Shown one piece after another: positions 35,932-43,975 of a stretch of DNA of 64,000 nucleotides. The translations under genes and the position numbers were made by a program. Where the stretch lies: assembly GCA_008933735.1 (NCBI GenBank), contig WBUL01000001.1, positions 1-64,000 of the forward strand, read 5' to 3'. The stretch is from Anaerolineae bacterium (GTDB lineage: Bacteria; Chloroflexota; Anaerolineae; Aggregatilineales; J027). The notes beneath the pieces were generated by a model that saw only the letters and a list, made by a program, of their open reading frames with translations, was not told where the DNA came from and made no database searches. Positions within the stretch are counted from its first letter, which is position 1. Every line of letters begins with the position of its first letter.

Positions 35932-36188
35932 TAAAAAATCCCGCGCCACAGTATGGGACGGGAGCAGTTCACTCACGTGGTTCCACCCACATTTACTCTT
36001 TCCAGAGCCTCACTTGCAGCGATAACGGTGCTACCGGCGAACTTCTACTGCCCGAAGGGTTGGAGTTGCAGCTTGCGGGTGGTTTTCCGGTAAGACATTG
36101 TAAAACTGACTTTCAGCAATAATCAGTTCTCTCTGTTACCTGTCCGATACCGTACTCGTCCCGGTCTTGGCCTTTGCAGTGTTTATCT
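35932..36188 (-). promoter_or_regulatory. T-box riboswitch, threonine specifier ACC
   Basis: On the minus strand the leader contains a GACGAGTA specifier-loop 5' side, an AGAGAG bulge with the distal loop GCTGAAAG, and GAAA-ACC-ACC where ACC (36083-36081) sits in the specifier position. The T-box sequence GGGTGGAACCACG is at 35988-35976. A terminator stem TCCCG/CGGGA with TTTTTTAT follows at 35963-35932. T-boxes sense uncharged tRNA; here tRNA-Thr would prevent termination and allow the 114-aa gene and thrS to be made. The gene context and the ACC codon agree. Confidence 0.92.
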
Positions 36189-36194
36189 TTTCAG

Positions 36195-36223
36195 AGAATA
36201 GGCCAGATTTACAGGTACGTCAA
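36195..36223 (-). promoter_or_regulatory. Promoter of the T-box-thrS transcript
   Basis: TTGACG (36223-36218), 17-base spacer, TATTCT (36200-36195). This places the transcription start near 36188, just before the T-box stem I. Confidence 0.75.
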
Positions 36224-36235
36224 GCGGTCTAGACT

Positions 36236-36261
36236 GGGGAAAGTGAGTTTACACTTTCCCC
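36236..36261 (-). terminator. Hairpin ending the bc-complex operon
   Basis: GGGGAAAGTG (36236-36245) pairs perfectly with CACTTTCCCC (36252-36261), 11 bases after the cytochrome c stop on the minus strand. The T run is missing, but the 10-bp stem and its place between two transcription units support a terminator. Confidence 0.6.
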
Positions 36262-36272
36262 AAGTTCGAGTA

Positions 36273-37913
36273 TCACTGCTGCTGTTCGAGATAGGCAAGA
36301 ATATTCGCCAAATCTTCGATGGTCATCTGCTCACCAAAACGCCCCGGCATGATGCCATCTGCAAAACCTGGAACCACAAAGGCGCTGGGAGCAACAATAC
36401 TTTGCACCAGATACAACTCAGGATTATCGGCAAAACCCGTATCCGTCAGACGATTATCCTGATTTTCAGTCGCACGAGTCCACATACCCGCCAGAGCAGG
36501 CCCCGTACCCGCGGTCGCGCCGTGACAACCGGAACAGCCATAACCGCCCTCGAACAAAGTCTTCCCCGCGTTCGGGTCAGCCTCAAACCCACCATCACGC
36601 AGTGTGGTGAGGTTTTCCGAGATCAGAGTCACATTTGCCCCTATTGTCGGGCCCTGGGCGGTTGCGGCACCGGCAGAAGGCACTTTGGCAAACTGCTGCA
36701 CAGCCCGCAGGTCGTCTATGGTAAATTCACGATCCCAGGCGAGGATAAATTCAACCAGGTTGCGAATCTGGTCGGGACGCAGCGGCCCGCCGGATTCCTG
36801 TGACCACGCGGCCATCGGCTGAGGCCAATAAGAGGCACTTGTTGGACGCCCACCGACTAACGTTCCTTCCAGAAAGTCATACAGCGAACCCGCCCAGCCG
36901 ACCTGGGTCAGGCGATTCAATGCCGCAGGATCCGTCGGGTCATAGCGCAAGATATCCCCGGATTCAACCAGCGCATTGTAGGCATTAGTCCGTTCTGCGT
37001 CGGCAGCATCCAGTTCGGAGCGGGCTGCCGCCTGCATGTTGATCAGAACCTCACGTGCCGCCGCATTGGGGTCAGGCGTTCCTTCAGCAGGGGTCTCGCC
37101 CAACGGGGCAAGCGCTGCTTCTGCCAGCGCCAATTTCGCACGGGCGGCCTTAACACGCTCATGGGCATCGACCAGAGTCTGGAAGCGTGCACGTCTTTCA
37201 ACGATGACGGTACGTTGACCAGAGAGATCCTTGTAAGGTTTTAACTCCGCCTCAAGCGCCGCGATTTCCTCTTCAAGCTGGGTCAAACGCTCGGTTTCTT
37301 CCGCCGTCAGGGGAGTACCCCCATCCTGCTTGGCTGTCAGATCATCACGTTCCTGTAACAGCGGGGCAAGCGCTTCCGCTTCACGCCGTCCGATATAAGC
37401 AGCGATGCTGCCTGCACGACCGGGCTCAATTCCCGGCAGCGTTTCTATTTGAGCATCAAGCGCAGCCAGTTCCGCATCCATCTCAACGAGTTCCTGGCTG
37501 TAGTCGTACTGGATGAATTCTTTGAGTGCCTGTTCTTCGGCGTCCAGTTCTGCCAGCCGGGTCTGCAATGCCAGAATAGTTTCCGGGTCGGAAGCGTTCA
37601 ACAACTGGGCCTCAACAGCAAGCCGTTCGTCCTTAATCGCTTGCATGTAGTCGAAGCCAAACAACACCGGATTATTCAACGCCGGAGCGCGGTTGCTTCC
37701 CAGTCCATCATAACCGTGACAGGGAGCACAGTTGTCTTCAAACAGGATGCCTCCCTGCTCCACCGAACGCCCCTGAGCGCGTTCGGTAAATTCCTCCATG
37801 CGGGCATTTTCGTTGATGGCGATCCAGCCCACCAGAATAATTGTTGCTGTAATACACGCAATCCCAACCAGGATGCGGTTCTCAATCGCTCTTGACCTGA
37901 TACCAGTTTCCAT
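36273..37913 (-). CDS. Membrane-anchored diheme cytochrome c with a large helical insertion
   Basis: A 546-aa protein, third gene of the bc-type operon. It probably accepts electrons from the Rieske protein on the outer face. A membrane anchor (about 14-33) is followed by the first heme site CAPCH (62-66). About 230 residues of charged, Leu/Ala/Glu-rich helix then follow (about 90-325; ALQTRLAELDAEEQ, LEEEIAALEAELK). Only after this come the segments expected at the end of a cytochrome c domain (PQPMAAWS...LRPDQIRNLVEFIL, about 370-395). The second heme site CSGCH (460-464) has its Met ligand region GIMPGRFGEQM. The coiled-coil insertion within the first heme domain is unusual. Confidence 0.88.
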   Translation of the reverse strand: METGIRSRAIENRILVGIACITATIILVGWIAINENARMEEFTERAQGRSVEQGGILFEDNCAPCHGYDGLGSNRAPALNNPVLFGFDYMQAIKDERLAVEAQLLNASDPETILALQTRLAELDAEEQALKEFIQYDYSQELVEMDAELAALDAQIETLPGIEPGRAGSIAAYIGRREAEALAPLLQERDDLTAKQDGGTPLTAEETERLTQLEEEIAALEAELKPYKDLSGQRTVIVERRARFQTLVDAHERVKAARAKLALAEAALAPLGETPAEGTPDPNAAAREVLINMQAAARSELDAADAERTNAYNALVESGDILRYDPTDPAALNRLTQVGWAGSLYDFLEGTLVGGRPTSASYWPQPMAAWSQESGGPLRPDQIRNLVEFILAWDREFTIDDLRAVQQFAKVPSAGAATAQGPTIGANVTLISENLTTLRDGGFEADPNAGKTLFEGGYGCSGCHGATAGTGPALAGMWTRATENQDNRLTDTGFADNPELYLVQSIVAPSAFVVPGFADGIMPGRFGEQMTIEDLANILAYLEQQQ

Positions 37914-37924
37914 AAACTCTTTCC

Positions 37925-37966
37925 CTCAGTAAAAAGGCGGCCTTTCTCAGCAGACCGCCTTCACTG
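37925..37966 (-). terminator. Hairpin with T run between cytochrome b and cytochrome c genes
   Basis: AAGGCGG (37934-37940) pairs with CCGCCTT (37955-37961), with outer CAGT/ACTG pairs. On the minus strand it is followed by a run of five T. It lies inside the operon, so it may cause partial termination or protect an mRNA end and set subunit ratios. Confidence 0.6.
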
Positions 37967-37980
37967 ATGACTCCCAGATT

Positions 37981-39675
37981 CTAGTGTTCGTGCCATTCCG
38001 ACTGCGAATGCAGGTAAATGGTTTTTTCCGAAACCTGACGGACATCATTTTCATCATCCCAGGTGATGATCAACTGCAAGCGGCGTACTTCTGGCTGATG
38101 CTGGCTGATGACAAAGTAAGCCAACTGGTTTTTCAAACCGTCCTTGAATTCTTTATACACGACCTCATGAGTCTTTTCGAGCGCATGGAAGAATTCAGGG
38201 TTGGAGTCACCGTACATACGTTCCAGGTCATCCATGTTACCATCCAACACAGGAATCCCAATGGTCGGCAGCACAATATCCAATTCAGTGATCTGATAGC
38301 CGCTTTCGTCCGGATTTGCCAGATTGGTGTAGATAGGACTGTCCGTCGTAATAACGAGTTCATCATAAGGTACAGCGCGGATTGGCCCAACCCCTTCTAC
38401 CGGAATGAGTTCCTGCAAGGCTTCCTGGTCAGCCGCTGAGTCCACACCGTACCAGGGTGTTCCCATGTAGGTCAGCACTACCAGCAGTACGACAGTAATC
38501 AAGCCCAGCGAAATTGCCACGCGGCGGTGAGCGTAGCGGCGGCTCCTGGTCGTATCAATATACGGCATCACAAACAGGAAGCCGAAAATAATCGTCGGCA
38601 GCACCACTCCCATAAGCACCTTGTCACCCAGCTTCAACATGCCTTGCAGCCACAGGAAGTACCAGGGCGCGGTTGTATGAAGCGGCGTAGACTGCGGGTT
38701 GGCATGGTTTTCCAGGGGCGCATGGAAGAACCAGGTCACCATCACCACCAGAATAAAAGTCACGAGAGAAACCCACATCAGTTCGGTCGTGAGCACATCG
38801 GGAATATAATAAACACGGCTTTCTTTAGGTACGCGCTTGGCGGTATCCTGACCGATTTCTTCCATACCAGGCGGCAGGCTGAGGCCGTGCAGCACCACTT
38901 TATAGTAATGGACAAAAATAAAGACAATTGCCAGCAGCGGCAGCGCAAACACATGCAGCAGATAGAAGCGCAGCAGCCCGCCTGCCCCAATATCCGGCGC
39001 CCCGCGCAGCAGCAAATTCACGTTGGTTCCGACCACCTGCGGCGGCGCGGCTTCCGCCATGGAGGTCCCAATCGTTACTGCCCAGAATGCAAGCTGATCC
39101 CAAGGCAGCAGATAGCCCGTGAAACTCAGAAACAGGGTCACCAACAGCAGGATCGAACCAGTAAACCAGGTGAACTGCCGGGGGCGCTTATACGACCCGG
39201 TAAAGAAGGTGCGTGCCATGTGCAGCGCCACAAATAACACCATCCCTTCTGCCCCTAAGCGGTGCAGGTCACGCATAAATTGACCCATTGGGACGTTTCC
39301 GAGGATTTCGAGCATATTGTCATATGCAACCAGCGGAGATGGCGTGTAGAAAATCATCAGGAACAATCCGGTGATGACTTCTATGAAAAAGAAATAGGTG
39401 GAAAGAAAACCCAGGCGGAAGGTCGGGTAAATCCCGGTTACGGCCTGGTGATAAAAAGAAGGACGGATGTGCAAGAAAAACCCATCCGCATGAGGGGTAA
39501 GACGCGGATTCGGACGCCGGGAGGGTTCATCCCCACGCAGGGCTTCACGAATATCCTGAATGTTCATTCCCGCTGTGACACGGGTTACCACTTCGTCTAC
39601 TCCCTCGTAAACTGCTTTACGCAGCCCTTTGTCCTTGATGTCATCTAAGAACGACGGGATAGGAAGGATGGACAT
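37981..39675 (-). CDS. Cytochrome b of a menaquinol-oxidising bc-type complex
   Basis: A 564-aa integral membrane protein with about eight helices and both the b6-like and subunit IV-like parts fused. Heme ligands are seen in LHRLGAEGMVLFVALHMARTFF (about 130-152) and in FYLLHVFALPLLAIVFIFVHYY (about 232-253), and GYLLPWDQLAFWA (about 185-197) is a classical Qo-site segment. The quinol-site motif reads APWY (in TTAPWYFLWLQG), as in other menaquinone-dependent bacterial forms, rather than PEWY. Residues 1-75 form an N-terminal extension and about 420-564 a long soluble C-terminal tail. It couples quinol oxidation to proton release with the Rieske protein encoded 36 bases upstream. Confidence 0.93.
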   Translation of the reverse strand: MSILPIPSFLDDIKDKGLRKAVYEGVDEVVTRVTAGMNIQDIREALRGDEPSRRPNPRLTPHADGFFLHIRPSFYHQAVTGIYPTFRLGFLSTYFFFIEVITGLFLMIFYTPSPLVAYDNMLEILGNVPMGQFMRDLHRLGAEGMVLFVALHMARTFFTGSYKRPRQFTWFTGSILLLVTLFLSFTGYLLPWDQLAFWAVTIGTSMAEAAPPQVVGTNVNLLLRGAPDIGAGGLLRFYLLHVFALPLLAIVFIFVHYYKVVLHGLSLPPGMEEIGQDTAKRVPKESRVYYIPDVLTTELMWVSLVTFILVVMVTWFFHAPLENHANPQSTPLHTTAPWYFLWLQGMLKLGDKVLMGVVLPTIIFGFLFVMPYIDTTRSRRYAHRRVAISLGLITVVLLVVLTYMGTPWYGVDSAADQEALQELIPVEGVGPIRAVPYDELVITTDSPIYTNLANPDESGYQITELDIVLPTIGIPVLDGNMDDLERMYGDSNPEFFHALEKTHEVVYKEFKDGLKNQLAYFVISQHQPEVRRLQLIITWDDENDVRQVSEKTIYLHSQSEWHEH

Positions 39676-39711
39676 GATGTACTCCTCTTAACCACTTACC
39701 ACTACAACAGC

Positions 39712-40320
39712 CTAGACTTTGCCATCCCGCTTGATGCGCTTCCCGGTATTCACTCTGATCTGCGAAACCGAGGCAGAGTCAACCGGCACAGGATCACCCG
39801 CTGCATTGGTCACAAGCTGCTGACCGCTATTCGTCACCACCGTAATTTCAAAACGATCCAGACTGCGTGGCGCTGGGCCTTCAATATATACCCCGTTTTT
39901 CTGGAACTTCGACCCGTGACAGGGGCATTCAAAGCGGTCATTCGCCCCGACCCACTTAAACAGACAGCCCAGATGGGTACACACTTTGTATAATGCTGCG
40001 ATGCCATCATCTGTATTCGAAAGCCAGAATTTCCCTTCCGGATAGTCTTTCGGCGGATTGTTCAAAATGGGGAGGTCACTGCCCGCCAGAGAGAAAACCC
40101 CACCAAACTCGCCTTCACGAAAACGCGGTAATCCAAACCAGATAAGCCATCCGCCGGTCTGAGCCAGCAGCAGCGCCATACTTGCTCCCCATGCATAGTA
40201 CAGAAATTCTCTTCTCGAAACACCAGGAACCTGAACCTGGGGAACAGACTTCGATTCTGGTGTTTGATCTGTCTTGGCAGCGGGGGTTTTGGCTTTTGCA
40301 ATTGTTGGTGTTGTAGCCAT
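39712..40320 (-). CDS. Rieske iron-sulfur protein
   Basis: A 202-aa Rieske protein, first gene of the bc operon. It transfers electrons from quinol to the cytochrome c. A twin-arginine motif SRREFL (35-40) precedes the membrane anchor (about 43-63), as usual for Tat-exported Rieske proteins. The [2Fe-2S] ligands are Cys114 and His116 in CTHLGC and Cys132 and His135 in CPCH; Cys119 and Cys134 would form the disulfide. A Pro/Lys/Thr-rich N-terminal tail (about 1-32) is likely cytoplasmic. The promoter lies directly upstream. Confidence 0.95.
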   Translation of the reverse strand: MATTPTIAKAKTPAAKTDQTPESKSVPQVQVPGVSRREFLYYAWGASMALLLAQTGGWLIWFGLPRFREGEFGGVFSLAGSDLPILNNPPKDYPEGKFWLSNTDDGIAALYKVCTHLGCLFKWVGANDRFECPCHGSKFQKNGVYIEGPAPRSLDRFEITVVTNSGQQLVTNAAGDPVPVDSASVSQIRVNTGKRIKRDGKV

Positions 40321-40345
40321 AAATTACTCCCAGAACCAGCGTTGC

Positions 40346-40375
40346 ATTATAACGCCTGGAACTTCACTTATCCAA
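40346..40375 (-). promoter_or_regulatory. Promoter of the Rieske/cytochrome b/cytochrome c operon
   Basis: TTGGAT (40375-40370), 18-base spacer, TATAAT (40351-40346), 26 bases before the Rieske ATG, with GGGAG as ribosome site. The rest of the 248-base gap up to 40568 is AT-rich and shows nothing else that I can name. Confidence 0.65.
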
Positions 40376-40568
40376 TCTAAAAAATAACCTGCGATAAACA
40401 ACTGGTGATGTTTGTTAAGATTATCACAAATGAAAGTGACTGTCAAAGATTGACTTACTTGAACACCACCCAGCTTATCACTCAGTAATTAATCTTTTTT
40501 TAGCCCTGTTACTAAGGGCCAGCACTCTATAGAAAGTGTAACACGCGCTTGCGGATTAGAAAAGTAAT

Positions 40569-41552
40569 TCATTCTAATCCCGTGTTGACCTCAAAACGCC
40601 GTAGGTGCACCACCCCACCCTGCGCTTCAAACGCATATCTTCCCGCGCTCAAACCATTGTGATCGGCGGAGAGCACCGATTCACCGTTCCAGAACACTTC
40701 AAACCGGCTTCCAAGACACATGATTCCTGCCTCAAATCGCTGGTTCATCCCGATCTCCGGTACGGTAGTAGAAGCGATCACCACAGCCTCGCCAGAAAGA
40801 AAAACCAACCGGACCTGCCCGCTGCGCTGGATGCTCAACTGATATTCACCCTGCCCGCTGCCTCGAATACTGAACACAAGCGTGCTGTTAACACCGCCAG
40901 ATGACCAGAATCCATCAAAAACGTAATAGGCATCCGCTGTCTCAGCCTGTGACGGTGCGACACGGGCACCATTTTCTAAAATCAATTCCCCTTCTTTTAT
41001 CCCTGCGGGATGGTTATTTTCAATGTTCGCCCAATCATTAACAGTGGTCGCAAAATTTTCTCCTAAGATTTCGCTCCACCCCAGCGCCAAGACAGCCTCT
41101 GGGGGCACAAGGTCATCGTCAAAAAGGGGGATCGGATCGGCTTGTGGCAAATTCGCGCACACCAGCGCCGCACCCAGAGAAACATCTTCACGAGGTATCC
41201 AACCATTCTTTACCTGAAACCAGCTATGACCCATCCGGGCGACAGCCACCCGTTGTTCCCCCTTTGCCAGTATCCAGGCACGCCCATACTCATAACTTGG
41301 CCCAATGCGAACATTCACATCACGCTCCGCCGTCAGACTACACAATGCACTCTGACGGGGCATCACGGTCACATTCGCAAACTCAGAGTCGTTATTTCCC
41401 GCTACCAGAAATCCGACGACCACTGCCAGAATCAGAATGAAGATCCCCAACGCCATCGGCAGATACGGAGGAGTGGGCTTTCGAGGGGGGCGGCGCAGAG
41501 TCGGAGGGTCATACTCTCGAATCGGTATCTTGTTCAGCGGGTCTTGAGTCAT
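40569..41552 (-). CDS. Membrane-anchored protein with SH3b-like and jelly-roll-like domains
   Basis: A 327-aa protein. A Pro-rich cytoplasmic start is followed by one membrane helix (about 30-50). The outer part begins with a bacterial SH3-type domain (about 72-130: ERDVNVRIGPSYEYGRAWILAKGEQRVAVARMGHSWFQVKNGWIPRED). The remainder (about 160-327) is beta-rich, with FEAGIMCLGSRFEVFWNGESVLSADHNGLSAGRYAFEAQGG, which resembles a laminin-G/concanavalin-like carbohydrate-binding sandwich. It is likely to bind cell-wall or glycan material. It is transcribed divergently from corA. Confidence 0.75.
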   Translation of the reverse strand: MTQDPLNKIPIREYDPPTLRRPPRKPTPPYLPMALGIFILILAVVVGFLVAGNNDSEFANVTVMPRQSALCSLTAERDVNVRIGPSYEYGRAWILAKGEQRVAVARMGHSWFQVKNGWIPREDVSLGAALVCANLPQADPIPLFDDDLVPPEAVLALGWSEILGENFATTVNDWANIENNHPAGIKEGELILENGARVAPSQAETADAYYVFDGFWSSGGVNSTLVFSIRGSGQGEYQLSIQRSGQVRLVFLSGEAVVIASTTVPEIGMNQRFEAGIMCLGSRFEVFWNGESVLSADHNGLSAGRYAFEAQGGVVHLRRFEVNTGLE

Positions 41553-41595
41553 CGTTATTCTTCCTCCGCTTTCAATATAGTGGCTGTATCCAGGG

Positions 41596-41625
41596 TTGGC
41601 AAACCCTCTGGTTCAGAAGCATAAT
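41596..41625 (+). promoter_or_regulatory. corA: Promoter of corA, possibly leaderless
   Basis: TTGGCA (41596-41601), 18-base spacer, CATAAT (41620-41625). The corA ATG starts 8 bases after the -10, so transcription would start at or next to the start codon. Confidence 0.55.
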
Positions 41626-41633
41626 TTGAGGTC

Positions 41634-42560
41634 ATGGCAACACAGCGAATCCAGCACAAGCGAGTCACTTGGACAAGCATCGTCAAGGCAACCCCGGACG
41701 ACATAGAAGCCCTCCGGGAGCAGTATCCTCACTTCCACCCGCTTGACCTGGAAGACCTGCTCAGCCGCCTGGAACGCCCCAAGCTGGACGAGTACGATGA
41801 GTATCTTTTCACTGTGATGCACTTTCCCCTGTGGGACCCGGTACAGCGTATCAGCCGCGCCAGCGAAGTGGACATTTTCTTAGGAACAACCTACATTGTG
41901 ACTGTCCACGATGGAACCTTAAAACCGCTGGTGCAGCTTTTCGAGCGTTGCCAGAAGGATGAACTTGCCCGTGAAAAATACATGGGAACCAGTGCCAGCC
42001 GCTTATTTCATACGATCATCGACCAGCTCGTGGACTACCTTTTTCCGATCCTGTACAAAGTAGACGCGAACATTCGAGACATCGAAGAAGATATTTTTGA
42101 CAGAGATGCCCGCCCGATCATCCGTGATATTGCGGTGCTGCGGCGGGACAACATCGCACTGCGGCGTATTGTCCGCCCACAATTAGAAATTCTAGCAGCG
42201 CTGGATCGGGTCGATAAGCGCTATCTACGTGGTGGAGGCGATGATCTGGAAGTCTATTTTGACGACATCCGCGACCACTTGAACAAAGCGGCGGATACCA
42301 TCAGTGACCATACGGAAGTGATCGCCAACCTCGCAGACACGGCCAACACCATCACAAACCAGCGAACCAACGAGATTGTCCAGATTCTCACGATTATTTC
42401 GGTCATCATGCTGCCGTTGACGCTGATCAGCGGTATTTACGGGATGAACATTACCCTACCCCTTGACGACCATCCCTTGTCATTTTTCTTTGTCGTTTGC
42501 ATCATGCTCGGAACAGGCGGAGCGATGCTGGCCTATTTCCGATGGCGAGGTTGGATATGA
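41634..42560 (+). CDS. corA: CorA-family magnesium/cobalt transporter
   Basis: A 308-aa divalent cation channel of the CorA family, which forms a membrane pentamer. The large N-terminal cytoplasmic domain (about 1-245) has the expected helix-rich pattern (SRLFHTIIDQLVDYLFPILYKVDANIRDIEEDIF). Two C-terminal membrane helices (about 250-275 and 285-304) flank the signature YGMNI (about 279-283). The loop after it carries acidic residues, LPLDDHPL, where family members often have (M)PE or similar. The stop overlaps the RNase D start as ATGA. Confidence 0.93.
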   Translation: MATQRIQHKRVTWTSIVKATPDDIEALREQYPHFHPLDLEDLLSRLERPKLDEYDEYLFTVMHFPLWDPVQRISRASEVDIFLGTTYIVTVHDGTLKPLVQLFERCQKDELAREKYMGTSASRLFHTIIDQLVDYLFPILYKVDANIRDIEEDIFDRDARPIIRDIAVLRRDNIALRRIVRPQLEILAALDRVDKRYLRGGGDDLEVYFDDIRDHLNKAADTISDHTEVIANLADTANTITNQRTNEIVQILTIISVIMLPLTLISGIYGMNITLPLDDHPLSFFFVVCIMLGTGGAMLAYFRWRGWI

Positions 42561-43690
42561 GCAAACTTGCTCTGCCTAAGCTAACGCAGATCCAAAACAC
42601 CGACGCCCTCAGACATCTGGTTTCTCAACTGCAAAACACCAAACTCATCGCTATCGATGTCGAGTCCAATGGTCTGTTTGCCTATTATGAACGGGTGTGC
42701 CTGATACAGCTTTCTACCAGCAAGAATGATTACCTGCTGGATCCTCTCAAGATTAAGGATATGTCACCCCTGGGCGAACTCACCGCCAACCCCAATATTG
42801 AGTTTGTCTTCCATGCCGCAGAATTTGATATTGCCAGCCTGAAGCGGGACTTTGGCTTTGAGTTTGCCCTTATTTTTGACACCATGATGGCAGCACGCAT
42901 TCTCGGTTATCAGAAATTCGGACTGGCACCCATGATTGACCAGTATTTTGGGGTCAAACTGGACAAAAAGTACCAGAAAGCCAACTGGGGCAAGCGGCCT
43001 CTCAGCGCAGAACAGAAACACTACGCCCAGTTGGACACCCACTTTTTGCCTTTGCTGCACGATATCCTTTACGAGGAGTTGAAGCAGAAAAACGCGCTGG
43101 CAGAAGCCTGCGAAATTTTTGATCAGCTTCGTAAAACACGCCCCACTGTGCATGAATTTGAGCCAGAAGGCTATTGGTACCTCGCCGACGCGAATAAGCT
43201 TCGCCCGCGTCAGATGGCGTGCCTGCGTGAGCTGTATCACTGGCGCGAAAACATTGCCCGAAAGAGGGACATCCCGCGCTTTAAGGTTCTTTCAGACGGG
43301 GCATTGGTAAAACTGGCAAAAAACCGACCCACGTCTCTCAATGAATTAAAACAAAAACGTCTGCTATCCAAAAAACTCGTTGAGCGTTACGGCAAAAGTG
43401 TCCTGGCGGCACTGGATGTGGGCGCCAAAGCGGAAATTCCCACCCGCCCCAAGAACCACTCCTATAGCCGCCCAACGCGCCATAAGTATGAAAAACTTAA
43501 AAAATGGCGGAAAAATCGTGCAGACGAACGGGGGGTGGAAAGCGACATTATTGTGCCTGGTCAGGTACTCTGGGCAATCGCGCAGAAGGCGCCTAAAACA
43601 CTGGACGAACTGGAAGCCGTAGGCGAACTTGGCCCCTGGCGAATAGCAGAATATGGTCAGGAAATCCTCACAGTCTTAAATGGAGAATAG
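42557..43690 (+). CDS. rnd: Ribonuclease D-like 3'-5' exonuclease with two HRDC domains
   Basis: A 377-aa DEDDy exonuclease, probably trimming the 3' ends of tRNA precursors and other stable RNAs. The start ATG 42557 overlaps the corA stop by 4 bases; longer frames overlap corA further and do not fit the family. Exo motifs are IDVESNG (Asp34, Glu36), HAAEFDIASL (Asp91) and YAQLDTHFLP (Tyr and final Asp, about 157-161). Two HRDC nucleic-acid-binding domains follow (about 210-282 and 305-377, the second beginning near HKYEKLKKWRKNRADERG). This matches the RNase D layout. Confidence 0.9.
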   Translation: MSKLALPKLTQIQNTDALRHLVSQLQNTKLIAIDVESNGLFAYYERVCLIQLSTSKNDYLLDPLKIKDMSPLGELTANPNIEFVFHAAEFDIASLKRDFGFEFALIFDTMMAARILGYQKFGLAPMIDQYFGVKLDKKYQKANWGKRPLSAEQKHYAQLDTHFLPLLHDILYEELKQKNALAEACEIFDQLRKTRPTVHEFEPEGYWYLADANKLRPRQMACLRELYHWRENIARKRDIPRFKVLSDGALVKLAKNRPTSLNELKQKRLLSKKLVERYGKSVLAALDVGAKAEIPTRPKNHSYSRPTRHKYEKLKKWRKNRADERGVESDIIVPGQVLWAIAQKAPKTLDELEAVGELGPWRIAEYGQEILTVLNGE

Positions 43691-43975
43691 AAGCTGGCTT
43701 TGCTGCTTATTCTCAGCACCGCTTTTCCTGATTCAACGTGCAACAAACCCGACTGACTAGCTGATACAAATTTCAGGTGTCGATGGCAGTCAGGGATAGT
43801 TTGTACTAACTATCACAAACAATCGTTTTCTGCCCCGCCTGTGGAAATGCGCGAAAATAGGGGGCTTCGGTTAGGTAACTGACAGCGGCGCGATTCGCAG
43901 GAGCAATTGCTCTGAGGTGGGTGTAGTCACGGAAAACTAGGGCTATAATTGGACTGAAATGAGAAAGATGAGTTC
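43691..43975. other. 285-base intergenic region
   Basis: No coding frame of note. A TATAAT at 43945-43950 lies 25 bases before the beta-CASP gene ATG, with a weak TGTAGT at 43922-43927 as possible -35. GAGCAATTGCTC near 43910-43921 is a short palindrome. I see no RNA element in the rest. Confidence 0.5.

Noticed and set aside
43691..43975. Possible small RNA or regulatory RNA upstream of the beta-CASP gene
   Set aside because: Only a short GAGCAATTGCTC palindrome is visible; no stable extended structure can be supported.
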